Shown in pieces: positions 53,588-62,804 of a DNA stretch of 64,000 nucleotides. Position numbers and translations under genes: made by a program. Under the pieces are notes generated by a model. The model saw only the letters and a program-made list of their open reading frames with translations. It was not told where the DNA came from and ran no database searches. Source of the stretch: Rhodobacter calidifons (GTDB lineage: Bacteria > Pseudomonadota > Alphaproteobacteria > Rhodobacterales > Rhodobacteraceae); contig NZ_JAANHS010000002.1 in NCBI RefSeq assembly GCF_011174775.1, forward strand, positions 124,001 through 188,000. Reading direction: 5' to 3'. Position 1 is the first letter of the stretch. Each line of letters starts with the position of its first letter.

Positions 53588-54091
53588 TCACTCCGACTCG
53601 TCAGGCAGATCGACAACAATGCGCCCGGCTGCCAAGTCGACATTGGGGACGATTGCCGTGGTAAAGGGCAAAAGCAGGGCCGATTTATGACGGTTGGTCG
53701 ATATTTCCAGAATGTCGCCCGCCCCGTGGTTGAAGATGGCGGTGACCTTGCCGATCAGCTCGCCTCCCGTGTCGAAGGCGGGAAGGCCGATGAGGTCGGC
53801 ATGGTAGAACTCGTCATCGGGCAGGGCAGGCAGCCGGTCGCGTCGGACGTAAAGGCTGGTCCCGCGCAGGGCCTCGGCCTGTTCCCGGGTGGTCACGCCG
53901 GAGATCCGCGCGCCGAGGCCGCCGGCAACGGGGCGTGTGAGGGTGATGTGGAAGGTTCGGCTGCCGTCTTCGGTGGTCAGCGGGCCGTAAGAGGCGATGT
54001 CCGTCGGTTCCGAGCAGAAGGACTTGATCCGGACCTCGCCGGATACGCCGAACGCCCCGGCGATGGCGCCGATGCAGATCAGGTCGGACAT
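53588..54091 (-). CDS. rimM: Ribosome maturation factor RimM
   Basis: 167 aa. MSDLICIGAIAGAFGVSGEVRIKSF is the classic opening; C-terminal PRC barrel includes LIGKVTAIFNHGAGDILEI and ALLLPFTTAIVPNVDLAAGRIVV. Needed for 30S maturation with ribosomal protein S19. Start overlaps the bluB stop by one base. Confidence 0.96.
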   Translation of the reverse strand: MSDLICIGAIAGAFGVSGEVRIKSFCSEPTDIASYGPLTTEDGSRTFHITLTRPVAGGLGARISGVTTREQAEALRGTSLYVRRDRLPALPDDEFYHADLIGLPAFDTGGELIGKVTAIFNHGAGDILEISTNRHKSALLLPFTTAIVPNVDLAAGRIVVDLPDESE

Positions 54092-54723
54092 CAGCGTGTC
54101 TCCAGATGAAGGGCCGGGCTTCGCTGTTCCCAGCCTTCGCGTTCGAGTTCGGGCACCACGTCGTCCTTTTCCGGCCAGCCGATGCAGAGATAGCCGATGA
54201 AACGCCAGCCCTGCGGCACGTCAAGGTCGCGTGCAAGCCGGTCGCGGTCAAGGATCGACACCCAGCCGAGGCCAAGCCCCTCGGCCCGCAGCGCCAGCCA
54301 CAGATGGGTTATGGCGCCGACCACGGAATAGGCGCGGGTCTCTGGCATCGTTGCGGCGCCGAGGCCCGAACCCTTGGTGGTCGTGTCGTCGCAGAAGGCG
54401 GCCAGGTGAACCGGGGCTTCGGCCATGCCCGACAGCTTGAGGCGACTGTAGCTTGCCGCCCGCGCGCCGTCGTAGCCTTCCAGCGCACGGGCATTGCAGG
54501 CCTGGAAATTGTCCATGCAGGCCGCGCGGCGGGCCGGGCTGTCCACGCGAAGCAGGCGCCAGGGTTCGGACAGGCCGACCGAGGGCGCAAGCGAAAGGAC
54601 CCGCAGGCAGCGCGCCAGCAGGTCCTCGGGCACCGGGTCGGTGCGAAAGCGGCGCACGTCGCGGCGCCAGCGCATGAGGCGGACCAGCTCGTCCCGGAAC
54701 TCTGGGCTGAACCGGCCGGTCAT
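54091..54723 (-). CDS. bluB: 5,6-dimethylbenzimidazole synthase BluB
   Basis: 210 aa nitroreductase-fold flavoenzyme that cannibalises FMNH2 to make the lower ligand of B12. MRWRRDVRRFRTDPVP, VLSLAPSVGLSEPWRLLRV, FCDDTTTKGSGLGAATMPET and GLGWVSILDRDRL are BluB-specific. Unusually placed inside the rpsP-rimM-trmD operon, away from the cob genes at 60-64 kb. Confidence 0.93.
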   Translation of the reverse strand: MTGRFSPEFRDELVRLMRWRRDVRRFRTDPVPEDLLARCLRVLSLAPSVGLSEPWRLLRVDSPARRAACMDNFQACNARALEGYDGARAASYSRLKLSGMAEAPVHLAAFCDDTTTKGSGLGAATMPETRAYSVVGAITHLWLALRAEGLGLGWVSILDRDRLARDLDVPQGWRFIGYLCIGWPEKDDVVPELEREGWEQRSPALHLETR

Positions 54724-54726
54724 GGC

Positions 54727-55080
54727 TTATTCGGCGGCCGGTTCCGCAGCGCGGGCGGCCTTCTTGGCGGCGCGCTCTGCCATGGCCTTGCCGGGGGTGC
54801 CGGCCTTGGGGTTGTTGCGCACGGTCTTCGGGCGGGCGCCGGCGGCTTCCAGGAAGCGGGCAACGCGATCGGTGGGTTGCGCGCCCTGGGACAGCCAGTG
54901 CTGCACACGCTCAAGGTTCATCACGACGCGCTTTTCGTCGTCCTTGGCCAGAAGCGGGTTGTAGGTGCCCAGCTTCTCGATGAAGCGGCCGTCGCGGGGC
55001 ATCCGCGAATCGGCAGCGACGATGGAATAGAACGGGCGCTTCTTGGAACCACCGCGCGCGAGACGGATTTTCATAGCCAT
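54727..55080 (-). CDS. rpsP: 30S ribosomal protein S16
   Basis: 117 aa: [43 protein letters not shown], with an Ala/Lys-rich tail. The ATG at 55080 has GAGGAG eight bases before it. Confidence 0.97.
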   Translation of the reverse strand: MAMKIRLARGGSKKRPFYSIVAADSRMPRDGRFIEKLGTYNPLLAKDDEKRVVMNLERVQHWLSQGAQPTDRVARFLEAAGARPKTVRNNPKAGTPGKAMAERAAKKAARAAEPAAE

Positions 55081-55123
55081 TTGGTTTTCTCCTCTGAATG
55101 GCGGGTTTTGGGGCAAGCCCATG

Positions 55124-55420
55124 TCATTGCTGTAGTTTCTCGTGATGCCTGATGACTTCGCTGATGATGAAGGTCAGGAATTTCTTGGCCAGCTCGGGTT
55201 CGAGGTCGGCCTCGGTGGCCAGCTGGTGCAGCCGCGCCATCTGGCGCGCCTCGCGGTCGGGGTCCGAAGGCGGAAGTCCGTGTTCCGCCTTCAGCCGACC
55301 GACGGCCTGAGTGTGCTTGAACCGTTCGGCAAGCGTATAGACGAGGATCGCGTCCAGCCGGTCGATCGAGGCGCGATGGTCCTTCAGAAGCGCGGCGGCG
55401 CGGGCGGCGGCATCGGTCAT
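55124..55420 (-). CDS. Chorismate mutase (AroQ type)
   Basis: 98 aa all-helical: [46 protein letters not shown]. Converts chorismate to prephenate for Phe/Tyr synthesis. Four-base overlap with the preceding acetyltransferase gene. Frequently beside rpsP in this family. Confidence 0.9.
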   Translation of the reverse strand: MTDAAARAAALLKDHRASIDRLDAILVYTLAERFKHTQAVGRLKAEHGLPPSDPDREARQMARLHQLATEADLEPELAKKFLTFIISEVIRHHEKLQQ

Positions 55421-55956
55421 CGGGCGGTCTCCGGCAGGTGACGATAGACAAGGCAGTCATGGCCGATGGCGGCCTCGGCAACGTGGTCGCGCCGGGCGCC
55501 GAGCCGTTCGGCCACCGCGACCGAGCCGGCATTGGCCGGGTCGATGTAGGAGACCAGCGTTGCCAGCCCCTGCGTGGCGAACAGCCAGGCGCGCGCGGCG
55601 CGGGCGGCCTCGATGGCGAGGCCCTGGCCTTTGTAGCCGTCGAAGAGGTGGCAGCCGAACTCCGGTTCGTCCCAGCCGTCGTAAAACAGCACGCCGATCC
55701 GGCCGATGAAGTCGCCTGCCTTGGTATCCACCGAGAAGATCCCGTGACCGCGCAGCGCCCAGAGGCCGATATTGGCCCGAAGGCCGCGCCAGACCTGCTG
55801 ACGAAGCGCACCGCCGCCGACGAAGGCGGCGCGGGGGCTGTCGTTGAATGCGAGCATGGCCGGAAAGTCCGCCTCACGCGGTTCGCGCAGCACCAGACGT
55901 TCGGTCTGAATGACCGGGATCGTCACGGTGATCTGGTGCTCGGGGCTGGGCATCAC
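55417..55956 (-). CDS. GNAT family N-acetyltransferase (RimJ/RimL-like)
   Basis: 179 aa. ERLVLREPREADFPAMLAFNDSPRA is a RimJ-type opening; GYKGQGLAIEAARAARAWLF is the acetyl-CoA loop, and YIDPANAGSVAVAERLGA the usual helix. GTG at 55956 overlaps the ffh stop; the next codon is ATG at 55953. Possibly acetylates a ribosomal or other protein N-terminus; substrate unknown. Confidence 0.87.
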   Translation of the reverse strand: MMPSPEHQITVTIPVIQTERLVLREPREADFPAMLAFNDSPRAAFVGGGALRQQVWRGLRANIGLWALRGHGIFSVDTKAGDFIGRIGVLFYDGWDEPEFGCHLFDGYKGQGLAIEAARAARAWLFATQGLATLVSYIDPANAGSVAVAERLGARRDHVAEAAIGHDCLVYRHLPETAR

Positions 55957-57464
55957 TTCTTCTTCATCAGCCCCGAAAGGCCCGCAGGCAGGGTGATGCC
56001 ACGAGGCAGGCCGCCCAGACCGGGGGGCAGGCCGCCGCCCATGCCGCCAAGGCCGCCCTGCATCCCCTTGGCCATCTCGGCCAGTTCCTCGGGCGACATC
56101 TTGGACGGGTCGGGCATGCCGCCCTTGCCCAGAAACTGCCTGACAAGGTTCTTCATCATGCCGCCCTTGCCCATCCGCTTCATCATCTCAGCCATCTGCT
56201 TGTGCTGTTTCAGCAGACGGTTCAGATCGGCCACCTCCAGCCCCGCGCCCGCGGCGATGCGCTTCTTGCGGCTGGCTTGCAAGAGGTCGGGGTTCGCGCG
56301 TTCCTTCCTGGTCATCGAGTTGATCAGCGCGATCTGGTGGCGCAGCATCCTGTCGTTCAGGCCCGCCGCCTCGGCCTGGGCCGACATCTTGGCCATGCCG
56401 GGCATCATGCCCATCAGGCCCTGCATGCCGCCCATCTTCAGCATCTGTTCCAGCTGCATCTTCAGGTCGTTCATGTTGAACAGACCCTTGGCGAAGCGCT
56501 TGGCCATGCGTTCGGCCTGTTCGGCCTCGAAGGTCTCCTGCGCCTTCTCGACCAGCGCCACGATGTCGCCCATGCCAAGGATGCGGCCGGCGACGCGTTC
56601 GGGATCGAAGGGCTCGATCGCGTCCATCTTCTCGCCCAGGCCGACAAAGCGGATCGGCTTGCCGGTGACGGCGCGCATGGACAGCGCTGCACCGCCGCGG
56701 CCATCGCCGTCCATCCGGGTGAGGACGACGCCGGTGATGCCGACCTTGCCGTCGAATTCGGTGGCGACGTTCACCGCGTCCTGGCCGGTGAGGCCGTCGA
56801 CGACCAGCAGTGTTTCGCGCGGCTGGGCGATGTCGCGGACCGCCTGCACCTCGTCCATCAGCACTTCGTCGATGTGCAGCCGCCCGGCGGTATCCAGGAA
56901 CAGCACGTCATAGCCGCCTAGGCTGGCCTGGGTCCTGGCGCGCCTGGCGATCTGGACGGCGGTTTCGCCTTTCACGATGGGAAGGGAATCGACGCCGATC
57001 TGGGTGCCGAGGATCGCCAGCTGCTCCATCGCCGCGGGGCGGTTGGTGTCGAGCGAGGCGAGAAGGACCTTCTTGCCGTTCTTTTCCTTCAGCCGCTTCG
57101 CCAGTTTCGCGGTGGTGGTGGTCTTGCCCGAGCCTTGCAGACCGACCATCAGGATCGTCGCCGGCGGGTTGTCGATCTTCAGCGCCTCGGCCGGACCATC
57201 GCCCGCCAGCACGCGGATCAGTTCGTCATGGACGATCTTCACCACCATCTGGCCGGGGGTGATCGACTTGGTCACCGCCGCGCCGGTGGCCTTTTCGGTC
57301 ACGCGCTTGATGAAGTCCCGGGCGACGGGGAGGGAGACGTCGGCCTCCAGCAGCGCCACGCGCACTTCGCGCAGCGCGGTGACGACGTCGGCTTCGGACA
57401 GCGCCCCCTGTTTGGTGAGACGGTCGAAGACGCCGCCAAGGCGTTCGGACAGGCTTTCGAACAT
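55953..57464 (-). CDS. ffh: Signal recognition particle protein Ffh
   Basis: 503 aa. NG GTPase domain: GLQGSGKTTTTAKLA, DTNRPAAMEQL, LDTAGRLHIDE, TRMDGDGRGGAALS, GLGEKMDAIEPFDPERVAGRILGMGD; then a Met-rich M domain (MLKMGGMQGLMGMMPGM) that binds signal peptides and 4.5S RNA, with a Gly/Met/Pro tail. First gene of the ffh-rpsP-rimM-trmD-rplS operon. Confidence 0.98.
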   Translation of the reverse strand: MFESLSERLGGVFDRLTKQGALSEADVVTALREVRVALLEADVSLPVARDFIKRVTEKATGAAVTKSITPGQMVVKIVHDELIRVLAGDGPAEALKIDNPPATILMVGLQGSGKTTTTAKLAKRLKEKNGKKVLLASLDTNRPAAMEQLAILGTQIGVDSLPIVKGETAVQIARRARTQASLGGYDVLFLDTAGRLHIDEVLMDEVQAVRDIAQPRETLLVVDGLTGQDAVNVATEFDGKVGITGVVLTRMDGDGRGGAALSMRAVTGKPIRFVGLGEKMDAIEPFDPERVAGRILGMGDIVALVEKAQETFEAEQAERMAKRFAKGLFNMNDLKMQLEQMLKMGGMQGLMGMMPGMAKMSAQAEAAGLNDRMLRHQIALINSMTRKERANPDLLQASRKKRIAAGAGLEVADLNRLLKQHKQMAEMMKRMGKGGMMKNLVRQFLGKGGMPDPSKMSPEELAEMAKGMQGGLGGMGGGLPPGLGGLPRGITLPAGLSGLMKKK

Positions 57465-57639
57465 CGCGTCACCTCGTGCTGTTTGCCCCGATATGGGGCG
57501 GCGAAGCCCTGGCGCAAAGCGAAAGCGCACCCGTGGGCGCAGACGCGCTGACGGATGGCGATCCCGGGAAATGCCCAAGGGACCGGAAGCTGATGCCTCC
57601 GGGGAACTGGTCGGCGGATACGCCGGATGGGGGGCGGAG

Positions 57640-57906
57640 TCAAGCTGTGCTGGCGGCGGCCTTGTCGCGGATGCGCCGCAGGACGGGCGACCCGTGCTTC
57701 GTTCCGAACAGGCCGCGCCGGGTGGCCGTGCTGCGATGTCCGGCACGGCCGCAGGGGACGGTCAGCGGCCGGACCGGGCTGCCGAGCCAGCCGACGATCA
57801 AGAGAAGCGCGATGGCGGTCAGGACCATCCGGCCGCTGACCACCGAGGCGCGGAAAGGGCCCTGGGCCATCGGCGCCGGAATCGTCGCGACGGGAAGGCC
57901 CCTCAC
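57640..57906 (-). CDS. Small membrane protein coupled to the upstream gene
   Basis: 88 aa from a GTG that overlaps the previous TGA as GTGA. One hydrophobic segment (MVLTAIALLLIVGWLGS) then a basic tail with RRGLFGTKHGSPVLRRIRDKAAAS. Short of a named family, but translational coupling and the clean segment support it as real. Internal Met (APMAQGPF) is an alternative start. Confidence 0.55.
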   Translation of the reverse strand: MRGLPVATIPAPMAQGPFRASVVSGRMVLTAIALLLIVGWLGSPVRPLTVPCGRAGHRSTATRRGLFGTKHGSPVLRRIRDKAAASTA

Positions 57907-58379
57907 CGGCCGGCCTTGTCCGGTGCAAGCCAGCGGTTGATCGCCGCCGCAGCCCGGCCCGGCCCCCGGCCCGAGGTCGAGACCGACAGGAGCGGGCGCC
58001 GACCGCCACCCTTCAGCAGAAGGACCGGCCGCGCGGTCGAACCGCCCTTCGAGGACGGATTGCGCTGGACCTCGGCGCCGATCACCTCGGACAGGGGCAG
58101 GCTGTCCTCTTTCTGCCCGATCAGCGAGGCAACGCGGATCGAGACCATCCCGGAGGAGCGGTCGAAGAAGACGATGGTGCGCCGCACGAAGAACACGAAG
58201 CCCGCCAGCAGAAGCGGGATGCCAAGGCCCAGCATCGCCACCCCCGCCCATTCGCCCTGACGGGCCAGACCGAAGACCGCCGCCGCGTCGATCAGCACGA
58301 AGGCCGACAGCAGCAGCGCGATCAGCAGCGGACGGTCCTCCAGCACCAGAAGTGCGGGCGTTTCGGTCCGGATGCGCAT
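57903..58379 (-). CDS. Two-segment membrane protein with PH-like domain
   Basis: 158 aa. Hydrophobic segments around 20-37 (LLIALLLSAFVLIDAAAVFGL) and 48-66 (VAMLGLGIPLLLAGFVFFV), then a beta-rich domain (RRTIVFFDRSSGMVSIRVASLIGQKEDSLPLSEVIGAEVQ) that resembles bacterial PH-like modules. Function unknown. Divergent from the LysR gene. Confidence 0.75.
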   Translation of the reverse strand: MRIRTETPALLVLEDRPLLIALLLSAFVLIDAAAVFGLARQGEWAGVAMLGLGIPLLLAGFVFFVRRTIVFFDRSSGMVSIRVASLIGQKEDSLPLSEVIGAEVQRNPSSKGGSTARPVLLLKGGGRRPLLSVSTSGRGPGRAAAAINRWLAPDKAGR

Positions 58380-58508
58380 GTCCTTTCCCCTGATCCATGG
58401 TCCAGCCGTCCGAACCCTATCAAGGCAGCCACAGGGCACAACAGACTTGCGCCGGCCCGCGTCCCGGCGTTTTCTGTGCGTCCCTGCACAGGCTGGAAAG
58501 GGCGCGAC

Positions 58509-59393
58509 ATGGAGAACTGGGACGAGATCCGCACCGCCTATCAGGTGGCACGTCTGGGCACGGTGTCCGGCGCGGCCGAGGTTCTGGGGGTGCATCATGC
58601 CACGGTGATCCGCCACATCGACGCGCTGGAAAAGCGGCTGGGGGTCAAGCTGTTCCAGCGCCATGCCAGGGGCTATACGGCGACGGAATCCGGCCGCGAC
58701 CTTCTGGCCGTGGCCCAGACCACCGAAGAGCAGTTCGCCCATCTGGCCAGCCGGATCAAGGGCCAGGGCGAGACGGTGTCGGGCGAACTGGTCGTGACCT
58801 CGATCGCAGGGATCGCCGATCTTCTGACCCCGGTGATGGTCAGCTTTCAGGACAAATGGCCCGAGGTCCGGGTCCGGTTCCTGACCGACATGCGGCTGTT
58901 CCGGCTGGACTATGGCGAAGCGCATGTGGCGATCCGCGCCGGCAACGGGCCGGAAGAGCCGGACAATGTGGTGCAGCCCCTGGCCCGGATGCAGGCGGGG
59001 CTTTACGGGTCGCGCGCCTATGTCGAACGGCACGGCAAGCCGGCCTCCGAGGCCGACTTCGTCGGCCACCGCTTTGTCTGCACCGATGCCGACGCGACGC
59101 GCGCGCCCTTCCATCGCTGGCTGCGGGCGACGGTGCCGCCCGAACAGATCGTCTATGCCGCGACCGAACCTGCCGCGCTGGAAGAGGCGGTGCGGCAGGG
59201 GGCGGGTCTGGGCTTCATCATGACCCTGCGCGCGGCCGAGGACCCCGATCTGGTCGAGATCCTGCCGCCGCGGCCGGAATGGGACTCGGCCCTGCGTATC
59301 GTGACCCATGTCGATCTGCACCGCACGCGCAAGGTGCAGGCCTTCCTGACCCATCTGAAGGAGGCGGCGAAGTCCTGGAAGTTCTGCACCTGA
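58509..59393 (+). CDS. LysR family transcriptional regulator
   Basis: 294 aa. N-terminal winged helix (WDEIRTAYQVARLGTVSGAAEVLGVHHATVIRHIDALEKRLGVKLFQRHARGYTAT), C-terminal periplasmic-binding-like effector domain. TGATG overlap couples it to a DMT transporter gene, so it probably controls that exporter. Confidence 0.92.
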   Translation: MENWDEIRTAYQVARLGTVSGAAEVLGVHHATVIRHIDALEKRLGVKLFQRHARGYTATESGRDLLAVAQTTEEQFAHLASRIKGQGETVSGELVVTSIAGIADLLTPVMVSFQDKWPEVRVRFLTDMRLFRLDYGEAHVAIRAGNGPEEPDNVVQPLARMQAGLYGSRAYVERHGKPASEADFVGHRFVCTDADATRAPFHRWLRATVPPEQIVYAATEPAALEEAVRQGAGLGFIMTLRAAEDPDLVEILPPRPEWDSALRIVTHVDLHRTRKVQAFLTHLKEAAKSWKFCT

Positions 59394-60280
59394 TGCGGAC
59401 CGGCCTGTCGCAACCGTCGCGCGGCCATCTGGCGATGCTGGCCTTTTCGGCGCTGGTGGCGGGGTCATTCTCGCTGGGCGTCCTGGCCGCGCCGCATATC
59501 GACCCCGGCGCCCTGTCGGTGGTGCGCTTCATCCTGGCCGGTGTCCTCGTCGGTGGGGCGGCGGCACTGACCACGGGTCTGCCGCGGCAGGCCTGGGCGG
59601 CACCCTGGCGTTATCTGGTGCTTGGCGGTCTGTTGGGCAGCTATTTCGTGCTGATGTTCGAGGGTCTGAAGACCGCGCCGCCCGTCTCGGCGGCGGCGGT
59701 CTTTACCCTGACCCCGCTGATGGCCGCGGGCTTCGGCTGGCTGACGCTGCGCCAGCGGCTGACCGGCAGGATGGCCCTGGCCCTTGCCATCGGGGCCTTG
59801 GGCGCGCTGTGGGTGATCTTCCGCGCCGACCTGGCTGCGCTGATGGCCTTCGAGGTCGGGCGGGGCGAGGCGATCTACTTTCTGGGCTGCGTGGCGCACG
59901 CGGCCTACGCGCCGCTGGTGCGCAGGCTGAACCGGGGCGAGCCGGCACTGGTCTTCACCTTCGGGATGATGGTGGCGGGGACGGTCCTGCTGGCGCTTTA
60001 TGCCGGGCGGGCGGTGCTGGCGACCGACTGGCCGGCGCTGCCGGGGATCGTCTGGGTGACGCTGGTCTATGTCGCGGTGGCGGCAAGTGCCCTGACCTTC
60101 GTTCTGCTGCAATATGCCAGCCTGCGCCTGCCGGCTGCAAAGGTGATGGCCTATACCTATCTCGTCCCGTCCTGGGTGATCCTGTGGGAGATCGTTTTGC
60201 ATGGCGCGGTGCCGCCCGCCCTGGTGCTGGCGGGCGTGGCGCTGACCATGCTTGCCCTCGGCCTGCTTCTGAAGGAATGA
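59393..60280 (+). CDS. EamA/DMT superfamily transporter
   Basis: 295 aa with about ten hydrophobic segments in two EamA repeats (LVAGSFSLGVLAAPHIDPGALSVVRFILAG; FLGCVAHAAYAPLVRRLNRGE). Drug/metabolite exporter class; cargo unknown. Coupled to the LysR gene. Confidence 0.9.
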   Translation: MRTGLSQPSRGHLAMLAFSALVAGSFSLGVLAAPHIDPGALSVVRFILAGVLVGGAAALTTGLPRQAWAAPWRYLVLGGLLGSYFVLMFEGLKTAPPVSAAAVFTLTPLMAAGFGWLTLRQRLTGRMALALAIGALGALWVIFRADLAALMAFEVGRGEAIYFLGCVAHAAYAPLVRRLNRGEPALVFTFGMMVAGTVLLALYAGRAVLATDWPALPGIVWVTLVYVAVAASALTFVLLQYASLRLPAAKVMAYTYLVPSWVILWEIVLHGAVPPALVLAGVALTMLALGLLLKE

Positions 60281-60295
60281 CCGGGCCGCTCGTCG

Positions 60296-60347
60296 GAACC
60301 TTCGTTCCTCCTCGCTGGCGACGACGCGCCGACGGCGCAGGAGGAGC
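60296..60347. repeat. CTCCTCG-type repeat, copy 4
   Basis: TCCTCCT (60306-60312) pairs with AGGAGGA (60339-60345), with an inner GGCG (60317-60320) and CGCC (60327-60330). Separates the convergent DMT and kinase genes; likely terminator. Confidence 0.55.
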
Positions 60348-60349
60348 CG

Positions 60350-61294
60350 TCAGGGGCGCAAGGCCGCCAGTCCGTCGGTCAGGAAGGCTTCGGCAAGCTC
60401 AAGCGTGCCCAGGGTATAGACCGGCCCGCCCAGGGCCTGCGCGGTGTCGCTGTCGGCGCGGGTGGCCAGCCAGGCAGTCAGCAGCACCCGGCGCAGGAAG
60501 ATCAGCGCGGGGATCATCGCCCGATCCCCTGCGCCAAGGGGCGCTGCGCGGGTGTATCCCTCCAGCCAGCGGGCGATCAGCTCGGGCAGGCGCGGGTCGG
60601 TCTCGATGAACGACAGCGCGGCGGCCAGGTCATAGGCCCACCAGCCGAACCCGCAATCGTCGAAGTCGATGGCCGTCAGCCGTTCGCCGGCCACCATCAG
60701 GTTCGCCAGCCGCAGGTCGGCATGGATCAGCCCGAAGACATCCGGCCCGGTGCCGTAGGCATGCAGCCGCGCCGCCAGTGCATCGGTGGCGCGGGCCAGC
60801 AGCGCCGCGCCCGGCGCATCCAGCCCCTGCGCCTGCCGCCAGTGGCCCCAGTGCGGTTGCGGCCCCAGGATCGTCTCGACGTCCCAGCGCTTGCGGGTGA
60901 AACCGGGGGGCGGCGTCCAGCCGCGCGCATGCAGGTGGAGCCGGGCGGTGATCTCTCCCAGCGGTGCGAACCAGCGCGACAGGTCGTCGCCGGGGCGCAG
61001 CTCCTGGCCGGGGATGCGGGCGAAGGCGACGATGCGGCGGCCGTCGATCTCGCTGACCATGCCTTGCCTGCCGGGCACGGGGCGAACGCAATGCAGGTCG
61101 GGAAGGTCCTGAAGCGCGGCCAGCCAGGCCAGTTCCGAGGCGATCTCGGCCCGCGAGTGATAGCCGGGTCGGTGCAGCCGCAGCACCAGATCGCCCGCGG
61201 CCCAGGTTTCGTTCTCGGAGCGGTTGAGCAGGGCAAGCGGGGTATCGGGCGGCAGGTCGTAAAGCCGCAGCGCGCGGGCGATCAGCTCAGACAT
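60350..61294 (-). CDS. Aminoglycoside-phosphotransferase-like small-molecule kinase
   Basis: 314 aa APH/choline-kinase fold: LLNRSENETWAAGDLVLRLHRPGYHS (ATP lysine replaced by a nearby Arg/Leu context), catalytic HADLRLANLMV and the metal IDFDDCGFGW. Starts eight bases inside the end of cobF, so translated from the cobalamin transcript. Substrate unknown; a kinase acting on a cobalamin precursor alcohol such as threonine, ethanolamine or aminopropanol is possible but unproven. Confidence 0.85.
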   Translation of the reverse strand: MSELIARALRLYDLPPDTPLALLNRSENETWAAGDLVLRLHRPGYHSRAEIASELAWLAALQDLPDLHCVRPVPGRQGMVSEIDGRRIVAFARIPGQELRPGDDLSRWFAPLGEITARLHLHARGWTPPPGFTRKRWDVETILGPQPHWGHWRQAQGLDAPGAALLARATDALAARLHAYGTGPDVFGLIHADLRLANLMVAGERLTAIDFDDCGFGWWAYDLAAALSFIETDPRLPELIARWLEGYTRAAPLGAGDRAMIPALIFLRRVLLTAWLATRADSDTAQALGGPVYTLGTLELAEAFLTDGLAALRP

Positions 61295-62030
61295 CGCCGC
61301 CCCGGCGCAGAAGGTAGATGTCCATGATCCAGCCGTGTTCGACACGCAGCCGGGTACGGGTGGCGAGGATCTGGTCGCTGACCTCGGCCAGCGGGCCATG
61401 GATCAGGCATTCTTCCGGCATGCCGACATAGGCGCCCCACCAGATCGTCACGCCCGCAGGGTCGATCGCGGTGAAGGCGCCGCCCTTGTCCAGCATGACG
61501 GCAAGCGTGGTGGCGCCCTCGGGCCAGCCATGGTCGCGCAGGTTGCGGCCGGTGGTGATGGTCACGGGGGCGGCAAGGGTGTTCAGCGGGATGGCATGGG
61601 CTGCGGTCAGGGCCTGAAGCGAGGTGATGCCGGGGATGACCCTGACCGTGACGCCCGGCAGCCGGGCCGCCATGCGCAGCGTGCTGTCGTAAAGCGAGGG
61701 GTCGCCCCAGACCATCACGGCGATACGCTGAGCGCCGGGATGGGCGGCGATGGTCTCGGCCCAGACCTTCGCGATGGCGTCATGCCAGTCGTTCACCGCG
61801 CCGAGGTAGTCGTCCTGCTCTGCCCGGGTGGGGACGTCGTAGGCGGCGACCGGGACGGGTCGGGCGAGGACGCGCGCCAGGATCAGCTCTCGCACCTCGG
61901 CGAGGTCGGATTTCGTGCTGCCCTTGCGCGGGATCAGGATCAGGTCGGCCGCGTTCAGCGCGCCGATCGCCTGGCCGGTCACATGATCCGGGTTGCCCGT
62001 GCCGATGCCGATGAGGAAAAGCGTGGTCAT
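61287..62030 (-). CDS. cobF: Precorrin-6A synthase (deacetylating) CobF
   Basis: 247 aa SAM-dependent tetrapyrrole methylase of the aerobic B12 route (C1 methylation and deacetylation). LFLIGIGTGNPDHVTGQAI, LIPRKGSTKSDLAEVR, VMVWGDPSLYDSTLRMA, IPGITSLQALTAAHAIPLN and GEEIT-like TITTGRNLRDHGWP. 55 bases after cbiM and probably on the riboswitch transcript. Confidence 0.93.
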   Translation of the reverse strand: MTTLFLIGIGTGNPDHVTGQAIGALNAADLILIPRKGSTKSDLAEVRELILARVLARPVPVAAYDVPTRAEQDDYLGAVNDWHDAIAKVWAETIAAHPGAQRIAVMVWGDPSLYDSTLRMAARLPGVTVRVIPGITSLQALTAAHAIPLNTLAAPVTITTGRNLRDHGWPEGATTLAVMLDKGGAFTAIDPAGVTIWWGAYVGMPEECLIHGPLAEVSDQILATRTRLRVEHGWIMDIYLLRRGGDV

Positions 62031-62085
62031 GGGCCCGGGCTTTAGCAGAGGCGCAGCCCGAAGGCCAAGGCCGCGCCCGATGGGA

Positions 62086-62760
62086 TCAGGCCGCCGTGTA
62101 GAGGCGCGGCGTCACGAGGACGGACCCCGACGCGCGGATCGCCTTGGCCGCCGCCAGCACGGCGAGATCGACCAGGGGCTCGATCAGGACGACCGCCATG
62201 TAGGCGACGCCGAACGTGCCGATGGCGGCAAGGTTCGCAGCGGCGAAGCCCTGGCCGTAGAGCGCCCAGAACGCGACCCAGGTGACGACCCCGCCCTGGT
62301 AGACCAGCGACAGGGCCAGCACCTGCCGGTATTGCAGGTCCACATAGGCCGTACCGGGTGCAATCACCCGCTTCGACACCTCGTACAGCGCAAAGAGCGG
62401 CACCAGAAGCGTCGTGACGTTCATCCCGTATTGCGGCAGATCCGAGGGCGCGAAGAACAGGCCCTGGATCAGAAGGCCCATCGCAAGGCCGATGGCAGCG
62501 GGTCCGGCCCCGAGGATCAGGAACAGGGTGGAGCCGAGGATCAGGTGCACCTCGCTGACGCCGATGGGGAAGTGCGGCAGCACCTCGAAGAAGCAGAAGA
62601 CGCCAGCGGTTGCAATGAGCGAGCGCAGGGCGACCGAGGTCAGCCCCTGCTCCTTCGTGGCTCTGGCGATGTGGTAAAGGGCAACGCCCCCTGCGGCGGC
62701 AGCGGTGGCGTAGCTGAGCGCGATCTTTGCCTCGCTGACGAGGCCCGGTTCGATATGCAT
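62086..62760 (-). CDS. cbiM: Cobalt energy-coupling-factor permease CbiM
   Basis: 224 aa with about seven membrane segments. MHIEPGLVSEAKIALSYATAAAAGG (His at position 2 is the metal-binding start of the family), FFEVLPHFPIGVSEVHLILGSTLF, PAAIGLAMGLLIQGLFFAPSDLPQYGMNVTTL. S component of a cobalt importer; the rest of the transporter is not in the window. Preceded by AGGAGGG and a cobalamin riboswitch. Confidence 0.92.
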   Translation of the reverse strand: MHIEPGLVSEAKIALSYATAAAAGGVALYHIARATKEQGLTSVALRSLIATAGVFCFFEVLPHFPIGVSEVHLILGSTLFLILGAGPAAIGLAMGLLIQGLFFAPSDLPQYGMNVTTLLVPLFALYEVSKRVIAPGTAYVDLQYRQVLALSLVYQGGVVTWVAFWALYGQGFAAANLAAIGTFGVAYMAVVLIEPLVDLAVLAAAKAIRASGSVLVTPRLYTAA

Positions 62761-62804
62761 AAGTCCCTCCTGACCGTCACACCCGACGGCGGTTTGCTTC
62801 CTTT

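Noticed and set aside
55438-58260. Plus-strand open frames opposite ffh
   Set aside because: Ser/Ala/Arg/Pro-rich shadow frames; Ffh on the minus strand is unambiguous.
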